A DNA stretch of 42,487 nucleotides, taken from contig DASYVT010000125.1 of the NCBI GenBank assembly GCA_035936835.1, positions 1 to 42,487 of the forward strand, written 5' to 3'. The notes beneath the pieces were generated by a model that saw only the letters and a program-made list of their open reading frames with translations, did no database searches and was not told the DNA's origin. The DNA comes from Candidatus Methylomirabilota bacterium (GTDB taxonomy: Bacteria; Methylomirabilota; Methylomirabilia; Rokubacteriales; CSP1-6). Shown one piece after another: positions 16,950-28,830 of the stretch. Within the stretch, counting starts at the first letter, position 1; every line of letters begins with the position of its first letter. Position numbers and translations under genes: made by a program.

Positions 16950-16974
16950 GTGAAATCCCATGAAGTGGTTTCAC
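16950..16974 (+). promoter_or_regulatory. Inverted repeat in the mraZ leader, candidate operator
   Basis: GTGAAA at 16950-16955 and TTTCAC at 16969-16974 form an inverted repeat just after the -10 box, with GTGG words at 16945 and 16965. In other bacteria MraZ represses its own operon through GTGG(G)-containing direct repeats at this position. The spacing here does not match the three-copy TGGG box exactly, so it is only a candidate autoregulatory site. Confidence 0.35.
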
Positions 16975-17017
16975 TGCTCGGCCCGGGGAGATTCTTTCCC
17001 CAACGAGAGGGGAGACG

Positions 17018-17458
17018 GTGTTTCGGGGACAGTTCAGTCACACGGTGGATCCGAAGGGACGGCTCAGCATCCCGGCTGATTTCCGGGAAGTGCTGGCCGA
17101 CGGCTTTGGAGACAAATTGATGATTGCCCCGAACGGCAATGCGCTCGAAGTCTACCCCGAGCGGAGGTGGAAGGAGCTCGAGGACAAGGTCGGCAAACTG
17201 CCGCTCCTCGACCCCGACCGAAGGATGTTCCAGCACGGCTATCTCTCCGGCGGCAAGGCCGTGATGCTGGACCCGCAAGGGCGGATCCAGATCCCGCAGA
17301 ACTATCGCGAACGGGCCGGCCTGGTGAAGGACGTCGAGATCGTCAGCATGATGACGTACTTCGAGGTCTGGGACAAAGAGCGGTGGGCGCACGCCCAGCG
17401 CGACAACGCCGGGACGCTCGACGATCTCCGCGCGAGGTTGGCGGCGAAGGGCGTCTAG
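17018..17458 (+). CDS. mraZ: Transcriptional regulator / cell division protein MraZ
   Basis: This 146-residue protein has two SpoVT/AbrB-like half-domains, each with the family motif: FSHTVDPKGRLSIPADFRE at about 6-24 and KAVMLDPQGRIQIPQNYRE at about 79-97. MraZ forms a ring, binds the promoter region of its own operon and represses dcw transcription. It is the first gene of the cluster, in its standard place ahead of rsmH. The GTG start at 17018 is preceded by GAGAGGGGAG, a good ribosome-binding site. The stop is 2 nt before the rsmH ATG. Confidence 0.97.
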   Translation: MFRGQFSHTVDPKGRLSIPADFREVLADGFGDKLMIAPNGNALEVYPERRWKELEDKVGKLPLLDPDRRMFQHGYLSGGKAVMLDPQGRIQIPQNYRERAGLVKDVEIVSMMTYFEVWDKERWAHAQRDNAGTLDDLRARLAAKGV

Positions 17459-17460
17459 GG

Positions 17461-18369
17461 ATGGAGCGGGAGGCGGCGGCGCACCTCCCGGTGCTGGTGG
17501 ACGAAGTGACGTTCCTCTTGCGCCCCCGACGCGGGGGCTGGGTGGTGGACGGGACGATCGGCATGGGCGGACACGCTGAACGGTTATTGGAAGCCGGCGG
17601 AGAGAACACCCGGGTGCTCGGGATCGACCGCGACCCCGAGGCGCTCGAGCGCGCGCGCCGCAGGCTCGCGGGCTTCGGCGACCGGGTGCGGCTCCGCCAC
17701 GGGAGTTTCAGGGACGTGGGCGCGCACGCGGGCGAGGCCGGCGTCAGCCAGGCCGCGGCGATCCTGCTCGACCTGGGATTGTCCTCGTACCAGCTCGACG
17801 CCTCGGGGCGGGGATTCAGCTTCCAGAAGGACGAGCCGCTCGACATGCGCTTCGACCCCGCTCGCGGCCGCACGGCGGCGAACCTGCTGGCGGACGCAAC
17901 GGAGGCCGAGTTGGCCCGCATCCTCTTCGAGTACGGCGAGGAGCGCCACGCGCGACGCATCGCGAAACGAATCGTTGAGCGGCGGCGGCGCTCCCCGTTG
18001 ACGATGACGGCGGACTTGGTCGAGGCGGTCAAGGCCGGAGTGCCCCGCGCGGCCTGGTCGCGCCGCACGCATGTCGCCACCCGCACCTTCCAGGCGCTCC
18101 GCATGGCTGTGAACGAGGAGCCCGAGGCGCTCCTCCAGGCGCTGGACGAGGCGCCGGCCTTGCTCGAGCAGGGCGGCAGGCTGGGCGTCATCTCGTTCCA
18201 CTCTGGCGAGGACCGCGCGGTCAAGCGCGCCTTCCGGGCGCTCGAAAGAGCGGGCTTCATCGAGCTCGAGCCTTCGCCGGTTACCGCGTCGGACGACGAG
18301 ATCAGCGGCAACCCGCGGGCCCGGAGCGCCAAGCTCCGCGTGCTCGAGCGGCTGGAGGCGGCGGCATGA
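17461..18369 (+). CDS. rsmH: 16S rRNA (cytosine-1402-N4)-methyltransferase RsmH (MraW)
   Basis: This 302-residue S-adenosylmethionine-dependent enzyme methylates N4 of C1402 in the ribosomal P site. It begins HLPVLVDEVTFLL, then the SAM motif VDGTIGMGGHAE, ILLDLGLSSYQLD, the segment RGFSFQKDEPLDMRFD, and the C-terminal motif GVISFHSGEDRAVKRAF, all characteristic. Family members usually have SFHSLEDR; here Leu is Gly, a modest change. ATG 17461 is 2 nt after mraZ. The frame is open further upstream, but that is a shadow of mraZ. The stop overlaps the ftsL start (ATGA). Confidence 0.97.
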   Translation: MEREAAAHLPVLVDEVTFLLRPRRGGWVVDGTIGMGGHAERLLEAGGENTRVLGIDRDPEALERARRRLAGFGDRVRLRHGSFRDVGAHAGEAGVSQAAAILLDLGLSSYQLDASGRGFSFQKDEPLDMRFDPARGRTAANLLADATEAELARILFEYGEERHARRIAKRIVERRRRSPLTMTADLVEAVKAGVPRAAWSRRTHVATRTFQALRMAVNEEPEALLQALDEAPALLEQGGRLGVISFHSGEDRAVKRAFRALERAGFIELEPSPVTASDDEISGNPRARSAKLRVLERLEAAA

Positions 18370-18827
18370 AGATGGGTGGTGCCCACGCGATGCCGATCCA
18401 GATGTCGCTGGGTCTCAGGGGAGCGTCTACGGCCGACCAGCAGGTGGCGCACTTCCACCGCGACACCGACCGCCGACGTCTGCGCGCCATGCTGGCAGGG
18501 GTCGCGGCCGCCGGCGTCGTCGTGGCGCTGGTGCTGGGGCTGGTCGGGCTTCGCATGCAGCAGGTGCGCCTGTCCTACCGGCTCGACACCCTGCGCACGG
18601 CCAAGGCCGGCGCCGAGGAGTTGAACCGCCGGCTGCGCGTCGAGAAGGCGAGCCTCCAATCGCTGGCGCGCATCGAGCTCGAGGCGCGCTCACGGCTCGG
18701 CATGGTCGCTCCCACCCGGCAGCAGATCCAATTGGCGCGCGAGTTCGCGGCCGCCGGCACGACATCGACGGCGCTCGCAGAGCGTACCGCGGTGGCCGCT
18801 GCGCCTTTGCGCGAGAGGGTCCGCTAG
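18366..18827 (+). CDS. ftsL: Cell division protein FtsL (probable)
   Basis: This 153-residue bitopic membrane protein has a short cytoplasmic N-terminus and one transmembrane helix (GVAAAGVVVALVLGLVGL, about residues 40-58). A periplasmic coiled-coil-like segment rich in Leu, Arg and Glu follows (VRLSYRLDTLRTAKAGAEEL) with the RIELEARSRLGMVAP motif seen in FtsL/DivIC proteins. FtsL proteins diverge strongly in sequence, so identification rests on this shape and on position between rsmH and ftsI. It would join FtsQ and FtsB to activate FtsW-FtsI at the septum. It overlaps rsmH by 4 nt. Confidence 0.88.
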   Translation: MKMGGAHAMPIQMSLGLRGASTADQQVAHFHRDTDRRRLRAMLAGVAAAGVVVALVLGLVGLRMQQVRLSYRLDTLRTAKAGAEELNRRLRVEKASLQSLARIELEARSRLGMVAPTRQQIQLAREFAAAGTTSTALAERTAVAAAPLRERVR

Positions 18828-18857
18828 CATGAAGCGAGGCGAGGCCGCTCCGCCCCC

Positions 18858-20896
18858 ATGACGGCCCCCCGGAACCCGGGTCTAAGGAGCCGCACACTGA
18901 TCCTGGCAGCGTGCGTCGCCTGCGCCTTCCTCGGGATCCTCGGCCGGCTGACGTACCTCCAGGTTTTCAAGCACGACGAATACTCCCGGCTGGCCGAGAG
19001 CCAGCACGCCAAGACGGTCGCGCTCCGGCCCAAGCGCGGGCCGATCGTCGACCGCGGGGGCCAGGTACTGGCGGAGTCGTCCAACGCCGAGTCGCTCTTC
19101 GCGCTGCCCCACCGCATCGACGACGCTCAGCGCCTTGCAGGCGAGCTCTCGCCGATCCTGGGCGAGCCCGCGGTCGACATCGCCCGCCGCCTCGATCCGG
19201 CCAAGCGCTTCGTCTGGGTCAAGCGCAAGTTGTCTCCGCCCGTGGCGCAGGCCGTGCGCGACCTGAACGAGCCGGGGCTGGGATTCCTCCAGGAGAGCCT
19301 GCGCCTGTACCCGAGCCGCGAGCTGGGCGCCCACGTCATCGGCTTCGAGGGGCTCGACGGCAAGGGCCTGGGCGGTGTCGAGCAGGCATGGGACGTCCAC
19401 CTGGCAGGGGCCGAAGGCCGGGCGCTCGTCGAGCGCGATGGCCTCGGCCGTGACGTCACGGGCGCCCCCGTCGTCCTCAAGGCGTCCGTGCCGGGGCAGG
19501 GCATCGCACTCACTATCGACGCCACGCTCCAGTACCTGGCCGAGAAGGAGGTCGAGGCCGCCTGGCGCCGCACGCGCTCCAAGGTGGCGATGGCCGTCAT
19601 GATGGATCCGCGCACGGGCGAGATCCTGGCCCTTGCGATCCGGCCCACGTTCAATCCGAACGCGTTCGGCGCGGCGACGGACGAGCAGCGGCGCAACCGC
19701 GCCCTCACCGACCCCTTCGAGCCGGGCTCGACCTTCAAGGTCATCATGGCCGCGGCCGCGCTCGAGGAAGGCGTCGTGCGCCCGACCGACCGCTTCTACG
19801 GCGAGAACGGCAAGATCAAGGTCGCCAGCGCGGTCATCTCCGACTGGAAGCCATTCGGCTGGCTCACCTTCGCCGAGGTCCTGCAGAACTCCTCCAACGT
19901 GGGCTCGATCAAGGCGGGGATGCAGCTCGGCAAGGAGCGCTACTACAAGTACATCACGGGCTTCGGCTTCGGTCAGCCCGCGGGCCTCGGGCTGCCGGGC
20001 GAGAGCCGCGGCCAGCTGCGCCCGCCCCCGCAGTGGTCGGCGCTGTCGCTGGCGACGATGTCCATCGGCCAGGAGATCTCGGTGACGGCGGTGCAGATGG
20101 TCGCGGCCTTCGCCGCCATCGCTAACGGCGGACGCCTCATGCAGCCGCAGATCGTGCGCGCGGTGCTCGACGGCCAGGGGCGCGAGGTGCGAGGCTTCGA
20201 GCCGAAGGCCGTCCGCCAGGTGATCTCGCCCGAGACCGCCCGCGAGCTCACGACCATCCTGACGGCCGTCGTGCGCGAGGGCACGGGGCACAACGCCGCG
20301 ATCCAGGGCTACGAGGTCGCCGGCAAGACCGGCACGGCGCAGAAGATGGACCCGGCGACGCGCCGCTACTCCCACGCGCCGGGCGTGCTGTCCTTCGTGG
20401 GCTTCGCCCCGGCCGACGACCCGCGGCTGGCCATGATCGTGATGCTCGACGAGCCCAAGAACGAGAAGTGGGGCAGCGAGGCGGCGGCGCCAATCTTCGC
20501 CGCCATCGGTCTCCAGGCGCTGCGCCACATGAACGTCCCGCCGCGGGGGACCAGCCCTGTGCCGATCATGCGCGGCCATGTAGCGGGCGACGCCGACACG
20601 ACGGCCGCGGCGGCGCCCCTCAGGCTCGCGAGCCTCGACGACGCCTCGGGCGCCGCGCGTGTCATGCCCGCGCTAGAGGGCCGCTCGCTTCGCGGCGCTA
20701 TGGTCGCGCTGGCCCCATACGATGTGGCGCTCGAGGTCGAGGGTCGCGGCGTCGTCGTCGCCCAATCCCCTGCGCCGGGGACGCCGATGACGGCCGGCAT
20801 GACGTGCCGCCTGACATTGACCGGACCAGCGGGGACCGGGCCGGCGGGGACCGGGCCGGCGGGGACCGGGCCGGCGGGGCCGCCGGCCGCGAGTCG

Positions 20897-20900
<4 letters not shown>
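18858..20900 (+). CDS. ftsI: Septal peptidoglycan transpeptidase FtsI (PBP3) with C-terminal PASTA domain
   Basis: This 680-residue class B penicillin-binding protein has an N-terminal membrane anchor (LILAACVACAFLGILGRL), a pedestal domain starting at RPKRGPIVDRGGQVLA, and a transpeptidase domain with the three active motifs S291-T-F-K294, S345-S-N347 and K490-T-G492. Beyond about residue 600 is a PASTA domain (VMPALEGRSLRGAMVAL ... VVVAQSPAPGTPM), common in Gram-positive PBPs and found in some Gram-negative lineages. The last 25 residues are repeated GPAGT units encoded by a 15-bp repeat. It cross-links septal peptidoglycan with FtsW. The stop overlaps murE (ATGA). Confidence 0.96.
20818..20880 (+). 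repeat. 15-bp in-frame minisatellite encoding GPAGT at the FtsI C-terminus
   Basis: Three perfect copies of GGACCGGGCCGGCGG (20833, 20848, 20863) are flanked by a divergent copy before and a partial one after. The unit is a multiple of three, so changes in copy number would lengthen or shorten the FtsI tail without a frameshift. Confidence 0.92.
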
Positions 20901-22423
<1,523 letters not shown>

Positions 22424-22431
22424 GACCGCGC

Positions 22432-23823
22432 ATGCCGGCATTCACCATCGAAGACATCGTCCGCGGCACCCGCGGCGCCCTCCTCGGAGGCGACCTCGGC
22501 ATCGCCGTGGCCGGCATCTCCCTCGACAGCCGGAGCCTGGGTGTCGGTGAGGTGTTCTTCGCCGTCCGCGGCGAGCGCCAGGACGGCCACGCCTTCCTGC
22601 GCGACGCCGTCGGGCGTGGCGCCGCCTGCCTCGTGATCCACTCCGTGCCCGACGATCTGCCGCCGGGCGTGCCCGTCGTGCTGGTGGACGAGACGACGAA
22701 GGCCCTCGGGCGGCTGGGCGCATGGCACCGCCAGCGGTTCACGATTCCGGTCGCGGCGGTGACGGGCTCGAACGGCAAGACCACGACCAAGGAGATGATG
22801 GCGGCGGTGCTGGCCTCGCTTGGGCCCGTGCTCAAGCCCGAGTCGAGCTTCAACAACCAGTGGGGGCTGCCGCTCACGCTCGTCAAGCTCACTGCCGAGC
22901 ACCGCGCGGCCGCGCTCGAGCTCGGCACGAACCGGCCGGGCGAGATCGCCGCGCTCGCCGAGATCGCGCGGCCCACCATCGCGGCCGTCACCACGGTGTC
23001 GTCCGCGCACACCGAGTTCCTCGGATCCCTCGACGACGTGCAGCGGGAGAAGAGCGCCCTGGTCCGGGCCATTCCCGCCGACGGCGCCGTTGTGCTGAAC
23101 GCCGACGATCCCCGCGTCCTTGCCATGGCCGCTTTGAGCGCGGCGCGGGTCTGGACCTTCAGCGCGCGGGACGCGGCGGACATCCGCGCGGCGGGGGAGA
23201 TCAGCGAGACCGCGGACGGCGTCGGCTTCACCCTCGAGACGTCCGAGGGGCGTGGGGCCGTGCGGCTGCGCTTGGCCGGACGGCACAACGTCACGAACGC
23301 GCTCGCAGCGGCCGGCGTGGGCGCCGCGCTTGGCCTGCCGCTCGAGCGGATCGCCCAGGGCCTCGAGGCGGCGCGCCCGGCCAAGGGGCGCTGCGTGTGG
23401 CGGCGCTGCGGAGCGCTGCGCATCCTCGACGATACCTACAACGCCAACCCGGTGTCGGTCCGCGCTGCGCTCGACACGCTCGGGGCGTCTGCCGGGGGTG
23501 TGCGCCGGGTGGTGGTGCTGGGCGACATGCTCGAGCTCGGTCCCATCGCGGAGGCGGAGCACAGGGCGATGGGGCGCGCCGTCGCCGCTTCCGGAGCGGC
23601 GGAGTTCGTCGGGCTGGGCCGCGCCGCCAGGCTGGCCGTCGAGGCGGCGCGTGAGGCGGGGCTGGCCGAGAGCCACCACGCCGAGACCTTCGAGGACACC
23701 GTGGCGCATCTCCTCAAGCGCCTGGCCTTAGGCGACGCCGTGCTGGTCAAGGGCTCGCGCGGCATGCGCATGGAACGCGTCGTGGATGCGCTCATCGCCC
23801 GCTTCGGGGGGGAGGATGGCTGA
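22432..23823 (+). CDS. murF: UDP-MurNAc-tripeptide:D-Ala-D-Ala ligase MurF
   Basis: This 463-residue cytoplasmic ligase adds the terminal D-Ala-D-Ala dipeptide. It has the MurE/MurF N-terminal domain motif SLDSRSLGVGEVFFAVRG, the ATP loop TGSNGKTTTKEMM (111-123), FNNQWGLPLTL, NADDPRV and the C-terminal DDTYNANPVSVRAAL and LGDMLELGP motifs. It starts 8 nt after murE and its stop shares one base with the mraY start (TGATG). Its substrate D-Ala-D-Ala must come from a ligase encoded outside this cluster, as no ddl is present. Confidence 0.97.
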   Translation: MPAFTIEDIVRGTRGALLGGDLGIAVAGISLDSRSLGVGEVFFAVRGERQDGHAFLRDAVGRGAACLVIHSVPDDLPPGVPVVLVDETTKALGRLGAWHRQRFTIPVAAVTGSNGKTTTKEMMAAVLASLGPVLKPESSFNNQWGLPLTLVKLTAEHRAAALELGTNRPGEIAALAEIARPTIAAVTTVSSAHTEFLGSLDDVQREKSALVRAIPADGAVVLNADDPRVLAMAALSAARVWTFSARDAADIRAAGEISETADGVGFTLETSEGRGAVRLRLAGRHNVTNALAAAGVGAALGLPLERIAQGLEAARPAKGRCVWRRCGALRILDDTYNANPVSVRAALDTLGASAGGVRRVVVLGDMLELGPIAEAEHRAMGRAVAASGAAEFVGLGRAARLAVEAAREAGLAESHHAETFEDTVAHLLKRLALGDAVLVKGSRGMRMERVVDALIARFGGEDG

Positions 23824-24902
23824 TGCTCTACGACCTCCTCGTGCCGCTGGCCAGGGACAGCATCGTCTTCAACGTCTTCCGGTACATCACGTTCCGGGCC
23901 GCGATGGCGACGGTGACGGCGATCGTGATCTCCTTCGTGCTGGGCCCCTGGCTGATCGGGCGGCTGCGGGCGCTGCAGGACGGCGGCGAGACGATCCGCG
24001 AGGACACGCCGGAGCGTCACCGCGAGAAGGCCGGGACACCCTCGATGGGCGGCTTCATCATCCTGGCGGCGCTGCTCATCTCGACGCTCCTGTGGACCAA
24101 TCTTCACAACCGCTACGTCTGGGTGCTGATCCTGGCGACATCGGGCTTCGCCCTCATCGGCTTCCTCGACGACTGGAGAAAGCTCCGCACCAGGAAGGGC
24201 ATCTCGGCCAAGGAGAAGTTCGGCGCGCAGATCGCGCTGGCCGGGTCGCTCATGGCGTGGCTCTATCTGTGGCCGCCCGACGGCTTTTCCACGGCGCTCT
24301 CCATCCCCTTCTTCAAGGGGTGGTTGGTGACCCTCGGCTGGCTCTGGGTGCCCTTCGCGCTGTTGGTGATCGTGGGCGCCTCGAACGCGGTCAACCTGAC
24401 GGACGGCCTCGACGGCCTGGCGATCGGGCCCATCGTGATGGCGGGCGGCGCCTTCGCGATCATCGCGTATCTCTCCGGCAACTTCAGACTGGCGGAATAC
24501 CTGCGGATCCTGAACGTCAAGGGCACCGGCGAGCTGACCATCTTCTGCGCGGCGCTGGTGGGCGCGGCCGTGGGCTTCCTCTGGTTCAACAGCTACCCGG
24601 CCCAGGTCTTCATGGGAGACGTGGGCTCGCTGGCGCTGGGCGGGGCGATCGGGACGCTTGCCGTGCTGACGAAGTCGGAGCTCCTGCTGCCGCTCATCGG
24701 CGGGATCTACGTGGTCGAGGCCGTGTCCGTCATCATCCAGGTCGGCTACTTCAAGGCGACGGGCAAGCGCTTCTTCCGCATGGCGCCGCTGCACCACCAC
24801 TACGAGATGCAGGGGTGGCCGGAGCCCAAGATCATCGTCCGTTTCTGGATCGTGTCCTTCATGCTGGCGCTCCTGGCGCTCACGACCCTCAAGCTGAGAT
24901 AG
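23823..24902 (+). CDS. mraY: Phospho-N-acetylmuramoyl-pentapeptide transferase MraY
   Basis: This 359-residue polytopic enzyme of about ten helices makes lipid I from UDP-MurNAc-pentapeptide and undecaprenyl phosphate on the inner face of the membrane. Characteristic sites are KAGTPSMGGFIIL, the aspartate pair in GFLDDWRKL, NAVNLTDGLDGLA, FMGDVGSLALGG and the histidine motif APLHHHYE. It is full length compared with the usual 320-370 residues. The start overlaps the murF stop by one base. Confidence 0.97.
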   Translation: MLYDLLVPLARDSIVFNVFRYITFRAAMATVTAIVISFVLGPWLIGRLRALQDGGETIREDTPERHREKAGTPSMGGFIILAALLISTLLWTNLHNRYVWVLILATSGFALIGFLDDWRKLRTRKGISAKEKFGAQIALAGSLMAWLYLWPPDGFSTALSIPFFKGWLVTLGWLWVPFALLVIVGASNAVNLTDGLDGLAIGPIVMAGGAFAIIAYLSGNFRLAEYLRILNVKGTGELTIFCAALVGAAVGFLWFNSYPAQVFMGDVGSLALGGAIGTLAVLTKSELLLPLIGGIYVVEAVSVIIQVGYFKATGKRFFRMAPLHHHYEMQGWPEPKIIVRFWIVSFMLALLALTTLKLR

Positions 24903-24945
24903 GCGCGTGAACACGATGACAGGCGAGCGGGTGGAGGAAGATCCC

Positions 24946-26334
24946 ATGGCGGGGGAGCGGGGCGCGGCGTACCGGCAGTGGCTCGCCGAGCGCACGACCG
25001 CCGTGCTGGGCGTCGCGCGGAGCGGCGTCGCCGCCGCGCGCCTGATCCGACGCCTGGGCGGCCGCGTGCTCGCCTCGGACTCGGGAGCCCGCGAATCGCT
25101 CTCCGCCGAAGCGCGCGACCTCGAGCATCTGGGGTGCGCTCTCTGGACCGGCGGGCACCCGGACGCGGCCTTCGCGGGCGCCGACCTCGTGGTCGTGAGC
25201 CCCGGCGTGCCGCTCGAGCTGCCGGCGCTCGAGGCCGCGCGGGCCCGCGGCGTGCCGGTCATTGGGGAGCTCGAGCTCGGATGGCGCGTCATGGAGGCGG
25301 ACCTCATCGCCATCACGGGCACCAACGGCAAGACGACCACGACGGTGCTGACGGGCGAGCTCGTCGGCGGCACCGTGCGGCCGCTCCTGGTCGGCGGCAA
25401 CATCGGCACGCCGCTCTGCGCCCACGCCCTCGACTTCCCGGCGGACGGCCTCGTCGTGGCGGAGGCGTCGTCCTTCCAGCTCGATACGACCGAGCTGCTG
25501 CGGCCGCGCGTGGCGGCGGTGCTCAACGTCACGCCCGACCACCTGGACCGCCACAAGACCTTCGGGCGCTACCTCGAGGCCAAGTCGAGGATCTTCGCCA
25601 ACCAGACGCCCGCCGACTGCGCGGTGCTGAACGCCGACGATCCGGTCGCGGCGTCGCTCGCCCCCCGTACCCGCGCGCGCGTCCTCTGGTTCAGCCGGCT
25701 CACGCCGCTCGACCACGGCGTCTTCGTCCGCGACGGGTGGATCGTCGCCAAGCTCAACGGCCGCGTCGAGGAGATCTGCCCGCTCGACGAGATTCTGCTG
25801 CGCGGCCAGCACAACGTCGAGAACGTGCTGGCGGCCGCCGCGTGCGCCCTGTGGACCGGGCTCTCTCCCGAGTCCATCCGCCGCGGCATCGGCGCGTTCC
25901 GGGGCGTCGCCCACCGCATCGAGCGCGTCCTCGACGAGCGCGGTGTCACGTACTACAACGACTCGAAGGGCACCAACGTCGCCTCGACCATCAAGGCGCT
26001 CGAGAGCTTTACGGAGCCCGTCATCCTGATCGCGGGCGGCAAGGGCAAGGGGCAGGACTTCGGCCCGCTCGGGCAAGCCGCCCGCGGCCGCGTGCGCCAG
26101 GCCGTGCTGATCGGGGCGGACCGCGCCCAGATCCGCGCCGTCCTTGAGGCCGCGGGTGTCCCGTGCGTGGACGCGGGCTCGATGCAGGAGGCGGTGGCGG
26201 CGGCGCGTTCCCTGGGCGGCGTCGGGGACGTCGTCCTGCTCTCGCCGGCCTGCGCCTCCTTCGACATGTTCAACAGCTACGAGCACCGCGGCGAAGTCTT
26301 CAAGACCGTCGTCCACGAGCTTGCCAATGCCTAG
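24946..26334 (+). CDS. murD: UDP-MurNAc-L-alanine:D-glutamate ligase MurD
   Basis: This 462-residue ligase adds D-Glu as the second residue of the stem peptide. It has a Rossmann-like N-terminal domain (AVLGVARSGVAAARLIRRLGG), the ATP loop ITGTNGKTTTT (about 123-133), NVTPDHLDRH, YYNDSKGTN and the C-terminal LLSPACASFDMFNSYEHRG. Three in-frame starts exist (GTG 24907, ATG 24916, ATG 24946). I chose 24946 because GGAGGAAG is ideally placed before it and family proteins begin close to this point. The stop lies 8 nt inside ftsW. Confidence 0.95.
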   Translation: MAGERGAAYRQWLAERTTAVLGVARSGVAAARLIRRLGGRVLASDSGARESLSAEARDLEHLGCALWTGGHPDAAFAGADLVVVSPGVPLELPALEAARARGVPVIGELELGWRVMEADLIAITGTNGKTTTTVLTGELVGGTVRPLLVGGNIGTPLCAHALDFPADGLVVAEASSFQLDTTELLRPRVAAVLNVTPDHLDRHKTFGRYLEAKSRIFANQTPADCAVLNADDPVAASLAPRTRARVLWFSRLTPLDHGVFVRDGWIVAKLNGRVEEICPLDEILLRGQHNVENVLAAAACALWTGLSPESIRRGIGAFRGVAHRIERVLDERGVTYYNDSKGTNVASTIKALESFTEPVILIAGGKGKGQDFGPLGQAARGRVRQAVLIGADRAQIRAVLEAAGVPCVDAGSMQEAVAAARSLGGVGDVVLLSPACASFDMFNSYEHRGEVFKTVVHELANA

Positions 26335-27427
26335 GAAGCTCACGCCCGACCTGTGGCTCTTCGCCCTCGTGCTGGCCCTGGTGTCGCTCGGGGTCGTGAT
26401 GGTCTACTCGGCCAGCGCCATCATGGCCGCCGACCGCTTCCACGACCCGCTGTACTTCCTCAAGAAGCAGCTCTTCTGGGCCGTGCTCGGCGTCTGCGCG
26501 CTCTGGGCCGGCATGCTCTTCGACTACCGCCGGCTGGAGCGCTTCGTGGTGCCGCTGCTGGCGGTGTCCTTCGTGCTGCTGGTGCTGGTGCTCGTGCCGC
26601 CCTTCGGCCAGGAGATCAACGGCACGCGGCGGTGGTTCCGCGCCGGTCCCGTGTCCTTCCAGCCGGTGGAGCTGGCGAAGTTCTCGCTGCTGCTCTACCT
26701 CGCGGCCTTTCTGACGCGCCGCCAGGAGATGCTCGAGACCTTCAGCCAGGGCCTGCTGCCGCTCCTTCTCGTGGCGGGCGGCATGGCGGGGCTGACCATG
26801 CTCCAGCCCGACATGGGCAACGCCATGGTGCTCGTGACCCTGACGCTGGCCCTGGCCTATCTGGGCGGCGCGCGCGTCTATCACATGGGCCTGATCGCGG
26901 CCGCGGCGCTGCCGATGATCGCAGCAGCTATTGCAATGAAGCCCTACCGCCTGCGGCGCATGGTCGCCTTCATGAACCCGTGGAACGACCCGCAGGGCTC
27001 GGGCTTCCAGATCATCCAGTCCTTCCTCGCCCTGGCCTCGGGCGGGTGGCTCGGGCGCGGGCTGGGCGAGTCCAAGCAGAAGCTCTTCTACCTGCCGGAG
27101 GCCCACACCGATTTCATCTTCGCCATCGTCGGCGAGGAGCTGGGGTTAGCAGGCGCCGTGGTCGTGGTGGCGCTCTTCGTGCTCCTCGTGTGGCGGGGCC
27201 TGCGGATCGGGCTGCGCGCGCCGGACGCCTTCGGCAGCTACCTGGCGCTCGGACTAACCATCATGCTCGCGACCCAGACCCTCGTGAACCTCGGCGTGGT
27301 GACGGGGGCCCTGCCGACCAAGGGGCTGCCGCTGCCCTTCATCTCTTCCGGAGGCTCGGCGCTCCTCATGGCGCTCTTCTCGACGGGTGTCTTGCTGAAC
27401 ATCTCGCAGCACGCGGGGACCGTGTAG
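26327..27427 (+). CDS. ftsW: Lipid II polymerase / cell division protein FtsW (SEDS family)
   Basis: This 366-residue membrane glycosyltransferase of about ten helices polymerises septal glycan. SEDS landmarks are visible: [11 protein letters not shown] in the first helix, [33 protein letters not shown] with the key Asp, [16 protein letters not shown], and the C-terminal [18 protein letters not shown] 26327 overlaps murD by 8 nt; a long upstream open stretch in this frame is a murD shadow. In most bacteria murG follows, but here murC starts 2 nt after the stop. RodA is an alternative name for such proteins, but the place in the dcw cluster favours FtsW. Confidence 0.95.
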   Translation: MPRKLTPDLWLFALVLALVSLGVVMVYSASAIMAADRFHDPLYFLKKQLFWAVLGVCALWAGMLFDYRRLERFVVPLLAVSFVLLVLVLVPPFGQEINGTRRWFRAGPVSFQPVELAKFSLLLYLAAFLTRRQEMLETFSQGLLPLLLVAGGMAGLTMLQPDMGNAMVLVTLTLALAYLGGARVYHMGLIAAAALPMIAAAIAMKPYRLRRMVAFMNPWNDPQGSGFQIIQSFLALASGGWLGRGLGESKQKLFYLPEAHTDFIFAIVGEELGLAGAVVVVALFVLLVWRGLRIGLRAPDAFGSYLALGLTIMLATQTLVNLGVVTGALPTKGLPLPFISSGGSALLMALFSTGVLLNISQHAGTV

Positions 27428-27429
27428 CC

Positions 27430-28827
<1,398 letters not shown>

Positions 28828-28830
28828 CCC

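Noticed and set aside
20818-20880. CRISPR array.
   Set aside because: The units are contiguous 15-bp repeats without spacers and code for GPAGT in FtsI.
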